Shown here: positions 21,940-29,883 of the stretch, piece after piece
How positions within the stretch are numbered: position 1 is the first letter of the stretch
How the letters are laid out: every line of letters begins with the position of its first letter
NCBI GenBank assembly: GCA_020723505.1
Contig: DYIT01000020.1
Span: forward strand, 1 to 38,006
DNA length: 38,006 nucleotides
Reading direction: 5' to 3'
Source of the DNA: Candidatus Kuenenia stuttgartensis
GTDB taxonomy: Bacteria > Planctomycetota > JAKEIC01 > DYIT01
Notes under the pieces: generated by a model
What the model saw: only the letters and a program-made list of their open reading frames with translations
Told to the model about the DNA's origin: nothing
Databases searched by the model: none
Program-made: the position numbers and the translations under genes

Positions 21940-23456
21940 CTGCGGTTCCTGTAAAAATCCAGCATAGTCGCCACGACGCCCTGGGACGTGTGGACGGCGG
22001 CTTCCAACGGACCGTACCCCAGCCGTCTCAGAGTCCCGGAGGTTTCGGGGCCGATGCTGAAAATCCTGGACGCGGACACTAGCGCCCTGATTGCCGCGGA
22101 GCAGCCCCCGGAGGCGAGCGCCTCGGCCGCCGAGGAACTCATGAAGACGGATGCATCTATCCGGTTCCCTGCCTTTTCAAGCGCTTCCGGACCGGGTTCG
22201 GCGGACAGGGTCCTGTACGCCTCGACCTCCTCCACGGCTGCTCCCAGCGCCGCGAGCGAATCCCTGAGCCCCTGCGGGGCGGCGGACGATCTCGGGAGCA
22301 GGATGGACTTGCCCTTGAGGTCGGCAGCGGAGGAGAGCTCGGAAACCAGCGCATCTGATGTGAATTCTGCGGGTTTCAAATCCGGCAGGATTCCGCGTTC
22401 TTCCAGGGCCGAAGCGGTGACCGGTCCGATTGCGGCGACTCGCACGCCGCAGAGAGACCGGGAATCGAATCCCATCTCCCTCATGTGCCCGAAGAAGTGG
22501 TCCACGGCGTTGACGCTCGTGAACAGGACGAAATCGAACTCCTGGAGCCTGGACAGGGCGTCCCGGAGCTTCGATGGATTCGCCGGTCCCGCAATCCTAA
22601 TCAGCGGGATGTGGACGGGTTCTGCGCCCGCATCCGACAGCATTCCGCTGATTTCCGCGGCCTGGCCTTCGGGCCTTGTCACCAGCACTCGGAGCCCGAA
22701 CAGCGGCTTCTTCTCGAACCACGCGAGCTTCTCGCGCAGGGCGGCGACCTTTCCCACGACCACCACCGCGGGAGCGCCCAGGCCCGCTTTGGCGCATTCG
22801 GCGGCGATTCCCGACAACTTGGAAGTCACCGTCCTCTGTCTCGGATAGGTCCCCCACTCGACGGCCGCGGCGGGCGTATCAGGGGGAAGACCGCCGCCGA
22901 CGAGGCGCCCCGCGATATCCGGGAGGTTCTTCATGCCCATCAGGAAGCAAAGGGTGCCGCCGGTATTGGCAATCGCGTTCCAATCCACGCCTGCGCCCTC
23001 CTTGCCTGCGCCCTCGTGGCCGGTGACGAACGTCACGTGGGACGCCAAATCCCTGTGCGTCAGCGGTATGCCGGCATACGCAGGACAGGCATGGGCCGAT
23101 GAGACGCCGGGTATGACTTCGAATGCGATTCCGGCTTCGGCGCAGGCAAGGGCCTCCTCGCCTCCCCTGCCGAAGATGAACGGGTCGCCCCCCTTGATTC
23201 TCGCGACCCTCTTCCCGGTCCGGGCGCGGTCGAGCATGAGGGACGTCAAGTCCTTCTGGCTGATGTAATCCGTCCCGCCCTGCTTTCCCGTGTAGATGAT
23301 TTCTGCTCCGGACGAGGCATGGGCAAGGACGTCGGGATGGACGAGATGGTCGTAGAGGACCGCTTCCGCGCAGCCGATTGCCTTGGCCGCCCTGATCGTC
23401 AGCAGTCCAGGGTCGCCGGGCCCGGCCCCTATGAGAGAAACGAATCCTGCGCTCAT
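21936..23456 (-). CDS. cobA-hemD: Uroporphyrinogen-III C-methyltransferase / uroporphyrinogen-III synthase fusion
   Basis: 506 residues; ATG at 23456 in a TGATG overlap with the hemC stop, with GGGAGG five bases before. Residues 1-245 are the SAM-dependent methyltransferase (CobA/SUMT): VSLIGAGPGDPGLLT, GDPFIFGRGGEE, VIPGVSSA, TGH and the FLMGM region. It makes precorrin-2 from uroporphyrinogen III. Residues about 255-506 are HemD: LFGLRVLVTRPEGQA, FDFVLFTSVNAVDHFF, AIGPVTASAL, MSSSAAEAL, SIGPETSGTLRRLG. It closes the tetrapyrrole ring from hydroxymethylbilane. This bifunctional arrangement is known in firmicutes and others. It supplies the siroheme branch only after the dehydrogenase encoded three genes upstream acts. 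Confidence 0.95.
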   Translation of the reverse strand: MSAGFVSLIGAGPGDPGLLTIRAAKAIGCAEAVLYDHLVHPDVLAHASSGAEIIYTGKQGGTDYISQKDLTSLMLDRARTGKRVARIKGGDPFIFGRGGEEALACAEAGIAFEVIPGVSSAHACPAYAGIPLTHRDLASHVTFVTGHEGAGKEGAGVDWNAIANTGGTLCFLMGMKNLPDIAGRLVGGGLPPDTPAAAVEWGTYPRQRTVTSKLSGIAAECAKAGLGAPAVVVVGKVAALREKLAWFEKKPLFGLRVLVTRPEGQAAEISGMLSDAGAEPVHIPLIRIAGPANPSKLRDALSRLQEFDFVLFTSVNAVDHFFGHMREMGFDSRSLCGVRVAAIGPVTASALEERGILPDLKPAEFTSDALVSELSSAADLKGKSILLPRSSAAPQGLRDSLAALGAAVEEVEAYRTLSAEPGPEALEKAGNRIDASVFMSSSAAEALASGGCSAAIRALVSASRIFSIGPETSGTLRRLGYGPLEAAVHTSQGVVATMLDFYRNRR

Positions 23457-24397
23457 CAGGGCCTCCCGCAAGAAAACTCGTCCAGAATGCGCCTTCCCCC
23501 GCGGCGTAGCAGGTCGTCGGCCAGCGCCTCCCCGGCATCCGCGGCATTGGAGTGTCCTCCTTTGAACCGGCCGCGGACCGCGGAAGTCCCGTCCGGCCGG
23601 GAAATGAATCCCCAGACATCCAGACCGATGTCACCGGCGGATGCGCGCGCGCCGGCAGGCAGCGAGCATCCGCTGCCGAGCCTTCTTATGAACGCCCTCT
23701 CCGCCTCGGCCTCCATGAACACATCCTCGTCGTTGACGGAAGCCGCCGCCAGCCTTGCGACAGGGTCGTCGAGGGTGATTTCCACTCCGATGATTCCCTG
23801 GCCCGCCGCCGGCACGAATTCCTCCGGGTCCAGAACCTGGGCAGCGCCGCGCCGGTCGCCGAGCCTCTCGAGCGCAGCGGCGGCGACGATAAGGGCGTCG
23901 AATTCGCCATCCATGAGCTTGCGAATCCTGGTGTCCACGTTTCCGCGCACGGGGACGACTTTGAGGTCGGGCCTCAGGGCAAGCACCTGGGCCTGCCTCC
24001 GGTAGCTGCCCGTCGCGACGGTGGAGCCGGCCTTGAGGTCGGCTAGCTTCGTCCCGTCCCTGGTGAGGGCAGCGTCGCGGCAGTCGCCGCGCGGGAGGAC
24101 CGCCCCGAGTATCAGGCCGCTGGGAAGGGCCGTGGGGAGGTCTTTCAGGCTGTGCACGGCGAGATCGACCTTTCCGAGAAGGAGTTCGGTCTCGATTTCC
24201 CTGACGAAGACGCCCGTGGAACGGCTGTCGGAAATCCTTGTTTCGAGATCCGCGTCGCCGGAAGTCCTGACTTCGACGATTTCGCACTCGAGGCCCGGGA
24301 AGGCCTTCTTGAGGGCGGCGGCAAGGGCTCCCGCCTGCGCAAGCGCCAGCCGGCTGCCGCGCGTTCCGATTCTAATCCTTTTTATCGGTTCCGCCAT
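23456..24397 (-). CDS. hemC: Hydroxymethylbilane synthase (porphobilinogen deaminase)
   Basis: 313 residues, the usual family length. It joins four porphobilinogens into hydroxymethylbilane in the cytoplasm. Visible motifs: GTRGSRLALAQA at 11-22, VHSLKDLP with catalytic D86, RGNVDTR at 151-157, and C244 (GSGCSLPAG), which carries the dipyrromethane cofactor. The start overlaps the end of hemA by 26 bases and the stop overlaps the start of cobA-hemD, so it is translated as part of one operon. HemB, which makes its substrate, is not in the window. Confidence 0.97.
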   Translation of the reverse strand: MAEPIKRIRIGTRGSRLALAQAGALAAALKKAFPGLECEIVEVRTSGDADLETRISDSRSTGVFVREIETELLLGKVDLAVHSLKDLPTALPSGLILGAVLPRGDCRDAALTRDGTKLADLKAGSTVATGSYRRQAQVLALRPDLKVVPVRGNVDTRIRKLMDGEFDALIVAAAALERLGDRRGAAQVLDPEEFVPAAGQGIIGVEITLDDPVARLAAASVNDEDVFMEAEAERAFIRRLGSGCSLPAGARASAGDIGLDVWGFISRPDGTSAVRGRFKGGHSNAADAGEALADDLLRRGGRRILDEFSCGRP

Positions 24398-25649
24398 TCA
24401 GTCCGAAAAGCTCCTTGAGGCAAACGGTGCATCTTTCGAAATCCGCCGGCGACCCGGCGATGCGCCTGAGCGCCGAGGCGGGATGGAAAATGATTTTATC
24501 CATGATGCATCTCGTGAGCCTATCGAGTTCCTTCCTGCTTTTTTCGTCCCCGTTCCTGAGCGCCTTTCCCACCTCTTCCTTCCTGATTCGTTCCAGCATT
24601 CCGGCGAACTCGGCAATGGCCGCCTCTGCGCTCAGGCGTCCGAACCATTCCATGAACTTCCCGGATTCATGCGCGGCGATTGCCTCCGCGGCAGGCACCT
24701 CGCGAGCCCTGGATTCCGCATTGCGCTTTATTATCATGTTAAGGTCGTCGATGCTCTTCAAATACACCGAGTCCAGATTCCCGACGGCGGGATCGACGCT
24801 TCTCGGCACGGAGATGTCGATGATGAGCGTGGTCCTGCCGGAGTCGGCGGCGCACGATTTCTCGACGTCAGCCAGGGCGAGCAGAATCCTGCCGCCGCCG
24901 ACGGCGGAGATCACCAGGTCGCATCCCGGCAGAACGGCCGGGACGGATTCCAGAGTTTCGGCCCGTCCCCCGAAGGCGGAAGCCAGCTCCTTCGCGCGGT
25001 CCAGGGACCGGTTGGCAATCACGATTCCCGACACGCCCGCGGATTTCAGGCACGCGCAGGCAAGCCTTGCCATGGTTCCGGCCCCAATCACGAGCGCGGC
25101 CTTGTTTTCGAGCGTCCTGAATACCTTCCTTGCGAGATCGACGGCCGCGGAACTCACCGACATCGCGCCCCGGCACAGCGCTGTCTCGGACCTTGTCCTG
25201 CCTCCGGCTGCAAGCACGGCGGACCCGAGCTTCGAGAGCACGAGCCCCGCGCCGCCCGCCTTCGCGGCCGAATCGAAGGCTTCCCTCACCTGGCCGATAA
25301 TCTCATCCTCGCCGAGAACCTGGGAGTCGAGCCCGCAGGCCACCCGCGCCAGGTGCTCGACGGCTTCGCGGCCCCTGAGCGTATAGAACAGCGATTTGTC
25401 CACGGACGCGAGCGCGGGTTTCACGGAGGCGGCGGCTGAGAGCAGTGCAAGCCCGGCTTCGCCGGCGTCCAAACCGACGCCGTAGAACTCGGTCCGGTTG
25501 CATGTAGTCAGAACCATGGCCTCGACCGCGGCTCCTTTCGAGAGGGCGGCCTCGACGAACGCCTTCGCCTCCGTCGCAGAGACGGACGCGGTCTCCCTGA
25601 TTTCCACGGGAGCGGTCCTGTAGTTGAGGCCTATGACGATGATTTCCAT
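24372..25649 (-). CDS. hemA: Glutamyl-tRNA reductase
   Basis: 425 residues. Reduces glutamyl-tRNA to glutamate-1-semialdehyde with NADPH, the first committed step of C5-pathway tetrapyrrole synthesis. Catalytic C50 is in TTCNRTEFYG; the conserved GLNYRTAPVEIRE opens the protein; the NADP-binding Rossmann motif is VIGAGTMARLAC, and the C-terminal dimerisation helices are present. The tail carries CTVC, which is not part of the core fold and might bind metal or heme. The start overlaps the precorrin-2 dehydrogenase gene by 19 bases. HemL, which takes the product further, is outside the window. Confidence 0.97.
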   Translation of the reverse strand: MEIIVIGLNYRTAPVEIRETASVSATEAKAFVEAALSKGAAVEAMVLTTCNRTEFYGVGLDAGEAGLALLSAAASVKPALASVDKSLFYTLRGREAVEHLARVACGLDSQVLGEDEIIGQVREAFDSAAKAGGAGLVLSKLGSAVLAAGGRTRSETALCRGAMSVSSAAVDLARKVFRTLENKAALVIGAGTMARLACACLKSAGVSGIVIANRSLDRAKELASAFGGRAETLESVPAVLPGCDLVISAVGGGRILLALADVEKSCAADSGRTTLIIDISVPRSVDPAVGNLDSVYLKSIDDLNMIIKRNAESRAREVPAAEAIAAHESGKFMEWFGRLSAEAAIAEFAGMLERIRKEEVGKALRNGDEKSRKELDRLTRCIMDKIIFHPASALRRIAGSPADFERCTVCLKELFGLNGGTDKKD

Positions 25650-26278
25650 TTTTCGAGCGTCTTCCGGTACGAATCCAGATCTCCGGCATCCAGAAGGTCG
25701 AGGGCGTCCGATTCGGCGATTGACTCGAGAATCCTCTTCCTCATCCCGGGATCCCGGGGATACTTCCGTTTAAGATTTTCGCGCAGAGCGGCCAGGTCGC
25801 GAAGGAGGATCCCGAATCCCGGGCTTATTGCGGCCTCGATGATTTTCCGCGCCTTCACCGCCAGCGCGGGGCAGAGGCCGCCGGTCGAGACGGCCGCGAC
25901 CATGCCGCCCCTCGAGACGGTCGAAGGCACGTAGAAGTCGCAGTTGTCCGGATCGTCCGCCGAGTTCACTGGGATGCCAAGATCCCTTGCCCTCGCCGCG
26001 ACGGCGGCGTTGACGGCGGCATCGTCGGTCGCGGCGAAGGCCAGGACCGCGCCGCCGAGGTCGTTCTTCCTGAACCTGCGCACGCGCAGATCAACACGGC
26101 CGGCCGAGGCGAGGCTTCGGATCGCCCCGCATGCATCGGGCCCCACAATCTTGACGCGTGCCCCGCATTCGAGGAGGGATTCGGCCTTCCTGAGCGCGAC
26201 CATGCCGGCTCCCACCACCACCGCGAGCTTGCCTTCAAGCTTCAGGAAAACCGGATATAACCTCGCCGCTTTCCGCAT
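25631..26278 (-). CDS. Precorrin-2 dehydrogenase / possible sirohydrochlorin ferrochelatase (Met8/CysG-N type)
   Basis: 215 residues from the ATG at 26278, four bases after the stop of the hemX-like gene. N-terminal NAD-binding fold: VVVGAGMVALRKAESLL; NSADDPDNCDFYVPS contains the conserved Asp region used for dehydrogenation and, in Met8, for chelation; STGGLCPALA and a C-terminal helical dimerisation part follow. It oxidises precorrin-2 to sirohydrochlorin; whether it also inserts iron cannot be told from sequence. No separate SirB/CbiK chelatase is in the operon, which favours a bifunctional enzyme. It connects CobA-HemD to the siroheme decarboxylase domains downstream. Confidence 0.92.
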   Translation of the reverse strand: MRKAARLYPVFLKLEGKLAVVVGAGMVALRKAESLLECGARVKIVGPDACGAIRSLASAGRVDLRVRRFRKNDLGGAVLAFAATDDAAVNAAVAARARDLGIPVNSADDPDNCDFYVPSTVSRGGMVAAVSTGGLCPALAVKARKIIEAAISPGFGILLRDLAALRENLKRKYPRDPGMRKRILESIAESDALDLLDAGDLDSYRKTLEKWKSSS

Positions 26279-26282
26279 ATCG

Positions 26283-27110
26283 CTACCCGAATTTGTGGAA
26301 CTTTCCGAAGAAGGGATTGACGACCGCAACCGATGCGAGGAGAACGACGAATCCCATAATAGAAAGAATCGCAAGCTTCACCCTGCTCAGCACGCGGAAC
26401 CTCGCCAGCGCCGCGGCGGACACGAAGACCGCCCAGCCCGCGGCGACGGAAAGCACCTTGGAATCCAGGATGTTCGACATGTCGAACGCCTTGGCCGAGA
26501 ATACCGCCCCCATGCAGATGGAAAGGCCGAGAAACAGCACTCCGAACTCCACAGACCTCCGGTTCATGTCTCCCAGCGTTTCAAGGGGGGGAAGCTTGTC
26601 GAAGACGATGCCGAACCTGTTCTTCTTTATGCTCACATGGAGCATCAGATAGAGGCAGCTCAGTATGAAGGATACGGTGAATCCGGCGTAGGCGATTATC
26701 GCCGGAGCGATATGGAGGAGAATCGACCTGTTGGCCGCCACCACCGGTTCCGCGACGTAGGAAGGGTCATAGGCCGCAGCCGACAGTGCCATGAGAGCCG
26801 CGGAGAGGCATGCAATGAAAACCCCGGTCGTCTTCTCCCTCATGCGCGACTCCACGTAGAGGTACACCAGGGCGACGGCGAGAGCCAGGACGCCGGCCAC
26901 GTCCCAGATGCTGTACACGGGCGGGTGGGTGGTAAGGAGGGAAATGGAAGCGAGATATGCGATATGGAGAAGAATGGTCGCCAGAAGTAGTCCGGTCGCA
27001 CGGAAGGTCTTCGAAGGCCAGAAACCCGTGAAGACCGCAGCATAGGCAAGTGCGGATGCCGCGTAGAACGCGGTCAGGACGATTCTTGAAATCGCAAGCG
27101 CCTCGGACAT
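26283..27110 (-). CDS. hemX: HemX-like membrane protein (CcsA/ResC superfamily)
   Basis: 275 residues with about eight membrane helices. The fold and position before hemA match HemX, a CcsA-related protein often encoded with hemA and reported in some bacteria to influence HemA levels. The tryptophan-rich heme-handling motif of CcsA is missing: the aligned place reads AFDMSNILDSKVLS, so it is unlikely to be a cytochrome c heme lyase. One candidate His pair remains (LLLHIA at two places). It is the first gene of the heme operon, with a weak AGG before the ATG. Inferred role: control of or membrane anchoring for early tetrapyrrole synthesis. Confidence 0.8.
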   Translation of the reverse strand: MSEALAISRIVLTAFYAASALAYAAVFTGFWPSKTFRATGLLLATILLHIAYLASISLLTTHPPVYSIWDVAGVLALAVALVYLYVESRMREKTTGVFIACLSAALMALSAAAYDPSYVAEPVVAANRSILLHIAPAIIAYAGFTVSFILSCLYLMLHVSIKKNRFGIVFDKLPPLETLGDMNRRSVEFGVLFLGLSICMGAVFSAKAFDMSNILDSKVLSVAAGWAVFVSAAALARFRVLSRVKLAILSIMGFVVLLASVAVVNPFFGKFHKFG

Positions 27111-27131
27111 CCTGATTCAGCTTAATTACTT

Positions 27132-27160
27132 ATTATGGCTGGGAAATCCAGCCGTTCGAA
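27132..27160 (-). promoter_or_regulatory. Possible heme-operon promoter with palindromic spacer
   Basis: On the minus strand TTCGAA (27160-27155, weak) and CATAAT (27137-27132, five of six) are 17 bases apart, and the spacer is filled by the palindrome GGCTGG/CCAGCC (27137-27153). A second small palindrome, CGGAG/CTCCG, lies at 27164-27177. The placement would suit an operator. About 20 bases remain to the ATG. Confidence 0.35.
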
Positions 27161-27200
27161 TGCCGGAGCATTCTCCGACATCGGTTGAAGTTATTCTCGC

Positions 27201-27211
27201 AAAAAAAAAAA
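27201..27211. repeat. Homopolymer of eleven A
   Basis: A run of eleven A in the gap between the DUF1848 gene and the heme operon, the longest such run I noticed in the window. It could bend DNA upstream of the heme promoter or vary in length; it is also a place for sequencing error. Confidence 0.8.
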
Positions 27212-27271
27212 GTTTCGCGAATATTAAGGAAAATTCATACCGATTTCCTGGGAATTAAGTCATCTCGCGCA

Positions 27272-27290
27272 TGGGGTCAGTCCCCGCATT
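27272..27290. repeat. GGGGTCAGTCCCC palindromic element, copy 2
   Basis: Shares 17 consecutive bases with the copy at 18572-18588 and abuts the stop codon of the DUF1848 gene (27291-27293). Same orientation relative to the upstream minus-strand gene. Confidence 0.85.
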
Positions 27291-28172
27291 TTACAGAGGC
27301 AGCAGCGAAGGACCGAATGGATCATGCCTTGAAAGGCCTTTTTTCCCGGCCTCGATGCTCGAATTCGCATAGCAATATACGCAGCCGTGACCGCAGCTGT
27401 CTGTCGTTCCAATATCCTTGCTGGACACGCACATGCAGAGCGGTCGTTGGCCCGGATCCTTGTCAGCCCGGATCGGTCCTGAGCACAGGCGTTCAAGGAG
27501 GGGTAGATCGATGCAGGCTCCTCTGGAGGCTCCAGTACCGGAGAGATTGAGATCCTCGGCGCAGGTCTCGATTCGCATGCCGTTTCCTGCGGCAATCCGT
27601 GCCATCGATGCCAGCAAATCCAGCGCACCGGGACCGGCAGCGGGATCCTCCGGCGCAAAGCCGTCGATTGCGGCCATCCTTCTGTTGGTCTTCCTGTAGA
27701 GGTCGAGGAAGCTGACTTTTACCGCAACCACATGACCGCAAAGGCGTTCTGCCAGGCGCGAGAAGTTTTCCAAGTGCCATGCCGGCGTGATACCACGGCG
27801 GTAGATTATCGGATCATAGCGCCAGACGACGCGTTCCGATCCCAATCGCCGCGACAGTCGTTTCAGGGATTCGACGGCCGAATCCACTGCCGGAACCGAG
27901 GGCTCGAGAGGCAGGCCGTAGCCTGTCAGCGTGAACAGGAAATAGTAGGGGAAGCCTCCAGCATCGACGGCATCCAAGGCTTCGAGGAACGGATCCGGAT
28001 TCCTCGTCCAGAACACGAACGCGTCGACCTCTTCCCTGCGCAGGGAAATCCGTGATATCTGCGATTTCCGGAAGGGATTCTGCACCAGGCAGAAGCCGGC
28101 GTCGAGGCGGTTTCGAAACCACTTCGAATAGAACGCCGGGATGTCGGTCCGCCTGCTTGCCGAGATAATCAT
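27291..28172 (-). CDS. DUF1848 family Fe-S protein
   Basis: 293 residues from the ATG at 28172, giving MIISASRRTDIPAFYS, the usual family start; an ATG at 28199 would overlap the gene before it. The N-terminal motif SRRTDIPAFYSKWF, FWTRNPDPF and RYDPI mark DUF1848, a TIM-barrel-like family distantly tied to radical SAM/photolyase-like proteins. The C-terminal cysteines (LCMCVSSKDIG, then SCGHGCVYCYANSS) look like an Fe-S cluster site. The function is unknown. It follows the small membrane protein by 16 bases and is probably co-transcribed with it. Confidence 0.88.
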   Translation of the reverse strand: MIISASRRTDIPAFYSKWFRNRLDAGFCLVQNPFRKSQISRISLRREEVDAFVFWTRNPDPFLEALDAVDAGGFPYYFLFTLTGYGLPLEPSVPAVDSAVESLKRLSRRLGSERVVWRYDPIIYRRGITPAWHLENFSRLAERLCGHVVAVKVSFLDLYRKTNRRMAAIDGFAPEDPAAGPGALDLLASMARIAAGNGMRIETCAEDLNLSGTGASRGACIDLPLLERLCSGPIRADKDPGQRPLCMCVSSKDIGTTDSCGHGCVYCYANSSIEAGKKGLSRHDPFGPSLLPL

Positions 28173-28188
28173 GTCCCATCGCCGGAAG

Positions 28189-28467
28189 TCATTCCTCATT
28201 GCGTTTCTTGGCGCTAAAGGCTCTCCGGATGTAGATGAACATCAAGGGGACGGAGATGGCCAAGGTGGCCGTATGCAGGTAGTTGTACCACCACAGGACA
28301 GGGTGGGCGGTCAAGCCGCTTCCAAGGGGGCCAATCTTGGAGAGCTTGTAGGGCTCCTGTCCGAACGCGCAGCCGCCGACGATGAGAAAGCTAATCGTCA
28401 TCCATAGGATGAAATTCCCGAAGCTCACGAGGAGAAGCATGTCCTTGCTTTTCAAGAACTTCTTCAT
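28189..28467 (-). CDS. Small two-helix membrane protein, unknown
   Basis: 92 residues; ATG at 28467 behind a strong AGGAGGG six bases upstream. A basic start (MKKFLKSKD) is followed by helix 1 (LLLVSFGNFILWMTISFLIVGG) and helix 2 (YLHTATLAISVPLMFIYI) with a loop holding LSKIGPLGSGLTAHPVLWWYN, and a basic tail. Both ends should be cytoplasmic. The aromatic/His loop hints at binding something at the outer face, but I do not recognise a family. It has its own promoter candidate and lies 16 bases before DUF1848. Confidence 0.7.
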   Translation of the reverse strand: MKKFLKSKDMLLLVSFGNFILWMTISFLIVGGCAFGQEPYKLSKIGPLGSGLTAHPVLWWYNYLHTATLAISVPLMFIYIRRAFSAKKRNEE

Positions 28468-28694
28468 GTCGTTCCCTCCTAACGCTTCCTTCCGAATGAT
28501 AGTTCCTACAGCGGAGAGTGCAAGCGGCGTGCCCCTTCCCCTCAATCGGCTGTTCCTCCGGGGGAGTGCAAGTCCCTGGGCTCCAATATGTTGCAGGCAC
28601 GGCAAACGGCCACGGGAGTCTGCGCCGGGATCGGGTGGGAAACCGGGTCTGAAACGCCGATTCGAGGCCGGAATTCCAGCGCGGAGGCGCGGAA
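28468..28694. other. 227-bp gap between natB and the small membrane protein
   Basis: Contains the promoter candidate and direct repeats noted at 28496-28573 and otherwise nothing I recognise. The open frames crossing it are continuations from neighbouring genes in wrong frames. Confidence 0.5.
28496..28523 (-). promoter_or_regulatory. Promoter candidate for the small membrane protein
   Basis: On the minus strand TTGCAC (28523-28518) and TATCAT (28501-28496, five of six) are 16 bases apart; the leader would be about 25 bases with the AGGAGGG site in it. The block GTTCCTACAGCGGAGAGTGC at 28502 is echoed by GTTCCTCCGGGGGAGTGC at 28552, placing two GCACTC direct repeats 45-50 bp apart, which could be regulator sites. 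Confidence 0.45.
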
Positions 28695-29879
28695 CTAGAC
28701 GCTGTAGAGCAGGCGCTCGCGGTTGAACATCCAAAGCCCCAGTATGATTCCGGCGGCCGATGCTGCCGCGCTGCCAGCCACGCTGAAAAGCACCGCATGT
28801 TCCGGCATCGGACCTGCGAGCGCAAGGGATCCGACAACGGCGGACGTGCCATAGACCGGGATAAGGAACATGAGCGGATGTGGAGGGGGTACGAATGCCG
28901 CGGCCATTGCCGCCGCCGTGACGCAGAATATCACGGGCATGAGGGATGATTGCGCGTCCTTGAAGGTCCTGGTTCTTATGCTGATTATCATGAGCACGAC
29001 GTTCAGGAACAACGCCAGAGGGAGCGCGAGCAGGACCGAGCATGCGACGACGGCCGGCGGAAGCTCGGCGCCTTTGGTGACGGATTCCGGCAGCATGCTT
29101 CCTGCAATCCAGAAGCCGGCGAGGGTCAGCGCGACTGGCACTGCGGTCATGGTGAACACGGCGGAGAGTTTTCCGATGAAAATCTCGGCGTCCGAGGCCG
29201 GAGTGGCCAGGAGCGCTTCGAGCGTGCCCCTTTCCTTCTCGCCTGCGGTGACGTCGATGGCGATGAACATACCTCCCTGGGCCGCGACTATTGCGACGAG
29301 CAACGGGAGCATGAAGGCCGCGAACAGGCCCGCCCGCTGGGCTCTGCTCGACAGATCGCGCGAGTCCAGCGTGACGGGGGCCAGTATGGACGGATCTATC
29401 CTGCGCACCAGGAGGCGTTGCGCGGACACCGCCTGGCTGTAGGCAAAGAGGGCCAACTCCAGCCTCTTTACGGAGAACCTCCCGCCGAACAGGCCGCCGG
29501 CTGTGCTGTTGGTCAATAGCACAAGGGACGCCTCCTTCTCGGTTTTCACCCTGGAGGAGAAGTCGCGCGTGAGGATGATTCCCGCGGAGTGTTCGCCCGA
29601 CGCCACCGCACCTTCTAGGTCTCCTTCGAAGGGGACAAGCGTAATTCCCATGCGACCGCAGATGTCCGCGAACAGCGCGTCCGAGTTCTCGATTCCCTTC
29701 ACGAGAACCTCGATTGGCTTCTCTGCCTTAGCCTCCATGAAGGCGGTAAGGAGAGGATTCAGGGCGGCATACGCGATACCGATGGCCAGGGGGATTATCA
29801 TCCCGTGAATCAGGGTTTTCCGGTCGCGGACCGTGTCCTGAAGCTCCTTCCTCCAGATGTTGAGGATTCCACTCGTCAT
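28695..29879 (-). CDS. natB: ABC-2 type export permease, NatB-like
   Basis: 394 residues. One N-terminal helix (LIHGMIIPLAIGIAYAAL), then an extracytoplasmic domain of about 140 residues (EKPIEVLVKGIENSDALF onward), then five or six helices from about 185 to the end, with EKERGTLEALLATPASDAEIFIGK between helices, the conserved coupling segment of NatB/YhaP-type permeases. With the ATPase encoded four bases upstream it forms an exporter; NatAB exports sodium in Bacillus, but the substrate here cannot be read from sequence. CcmB-like heme-export function is not supported. Confidence 0.85.
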   Translation of the reverse strand: MTSGILNIWRKELQDTVRDRKTLIHGMIIPLAIGIAYAALNPLLTAFMEAKAEKPIEVLVKGIENSDALFADICGRMGITLVPFEGDLEGAVASGEHSAGIILTRDFSSRVKTEKEASLVLLTNSTAGGLFGGRFSVKRLELALFAYSQAVSAQRLLVRRIDPSILAPVTLDSRDLSSRAQRAGLFAAFMLPLLVAIVAAQGGMFIAIDVTAGEKERGTLEALLATPASDAEIFIGKLSAVFTMTAVPVALTLAGFWIAGSMLPESVTKGAELPPAVVACSVLLALPLALFLNVVLMIISIRTRTFKDAQSSLMPVIFCVTAAAMAAAFVPPPHPLMFLIPVYGTSAVVGSLALAGPMPEHAVLFSVAGSAAASAAGIILGLWMFNRERLLYSV

Positions 29880-29883
29880 CGGT

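Noticed and set aside
26283-27110. Cytochrome c synthesis protein CcsA
   Set aside because: The tryptophan-rich heme-binding motif is missing and no CcsB or c-type cytochrome gene is adjacent.
27137-27177. Possible tRNA: GTTCGAAT looks like a T-loop
   Set aside because: The flanking bases do not form a T stem, and no acceptor, anticodon or D arm can be drawn around it; the palindromes explain the pairing.
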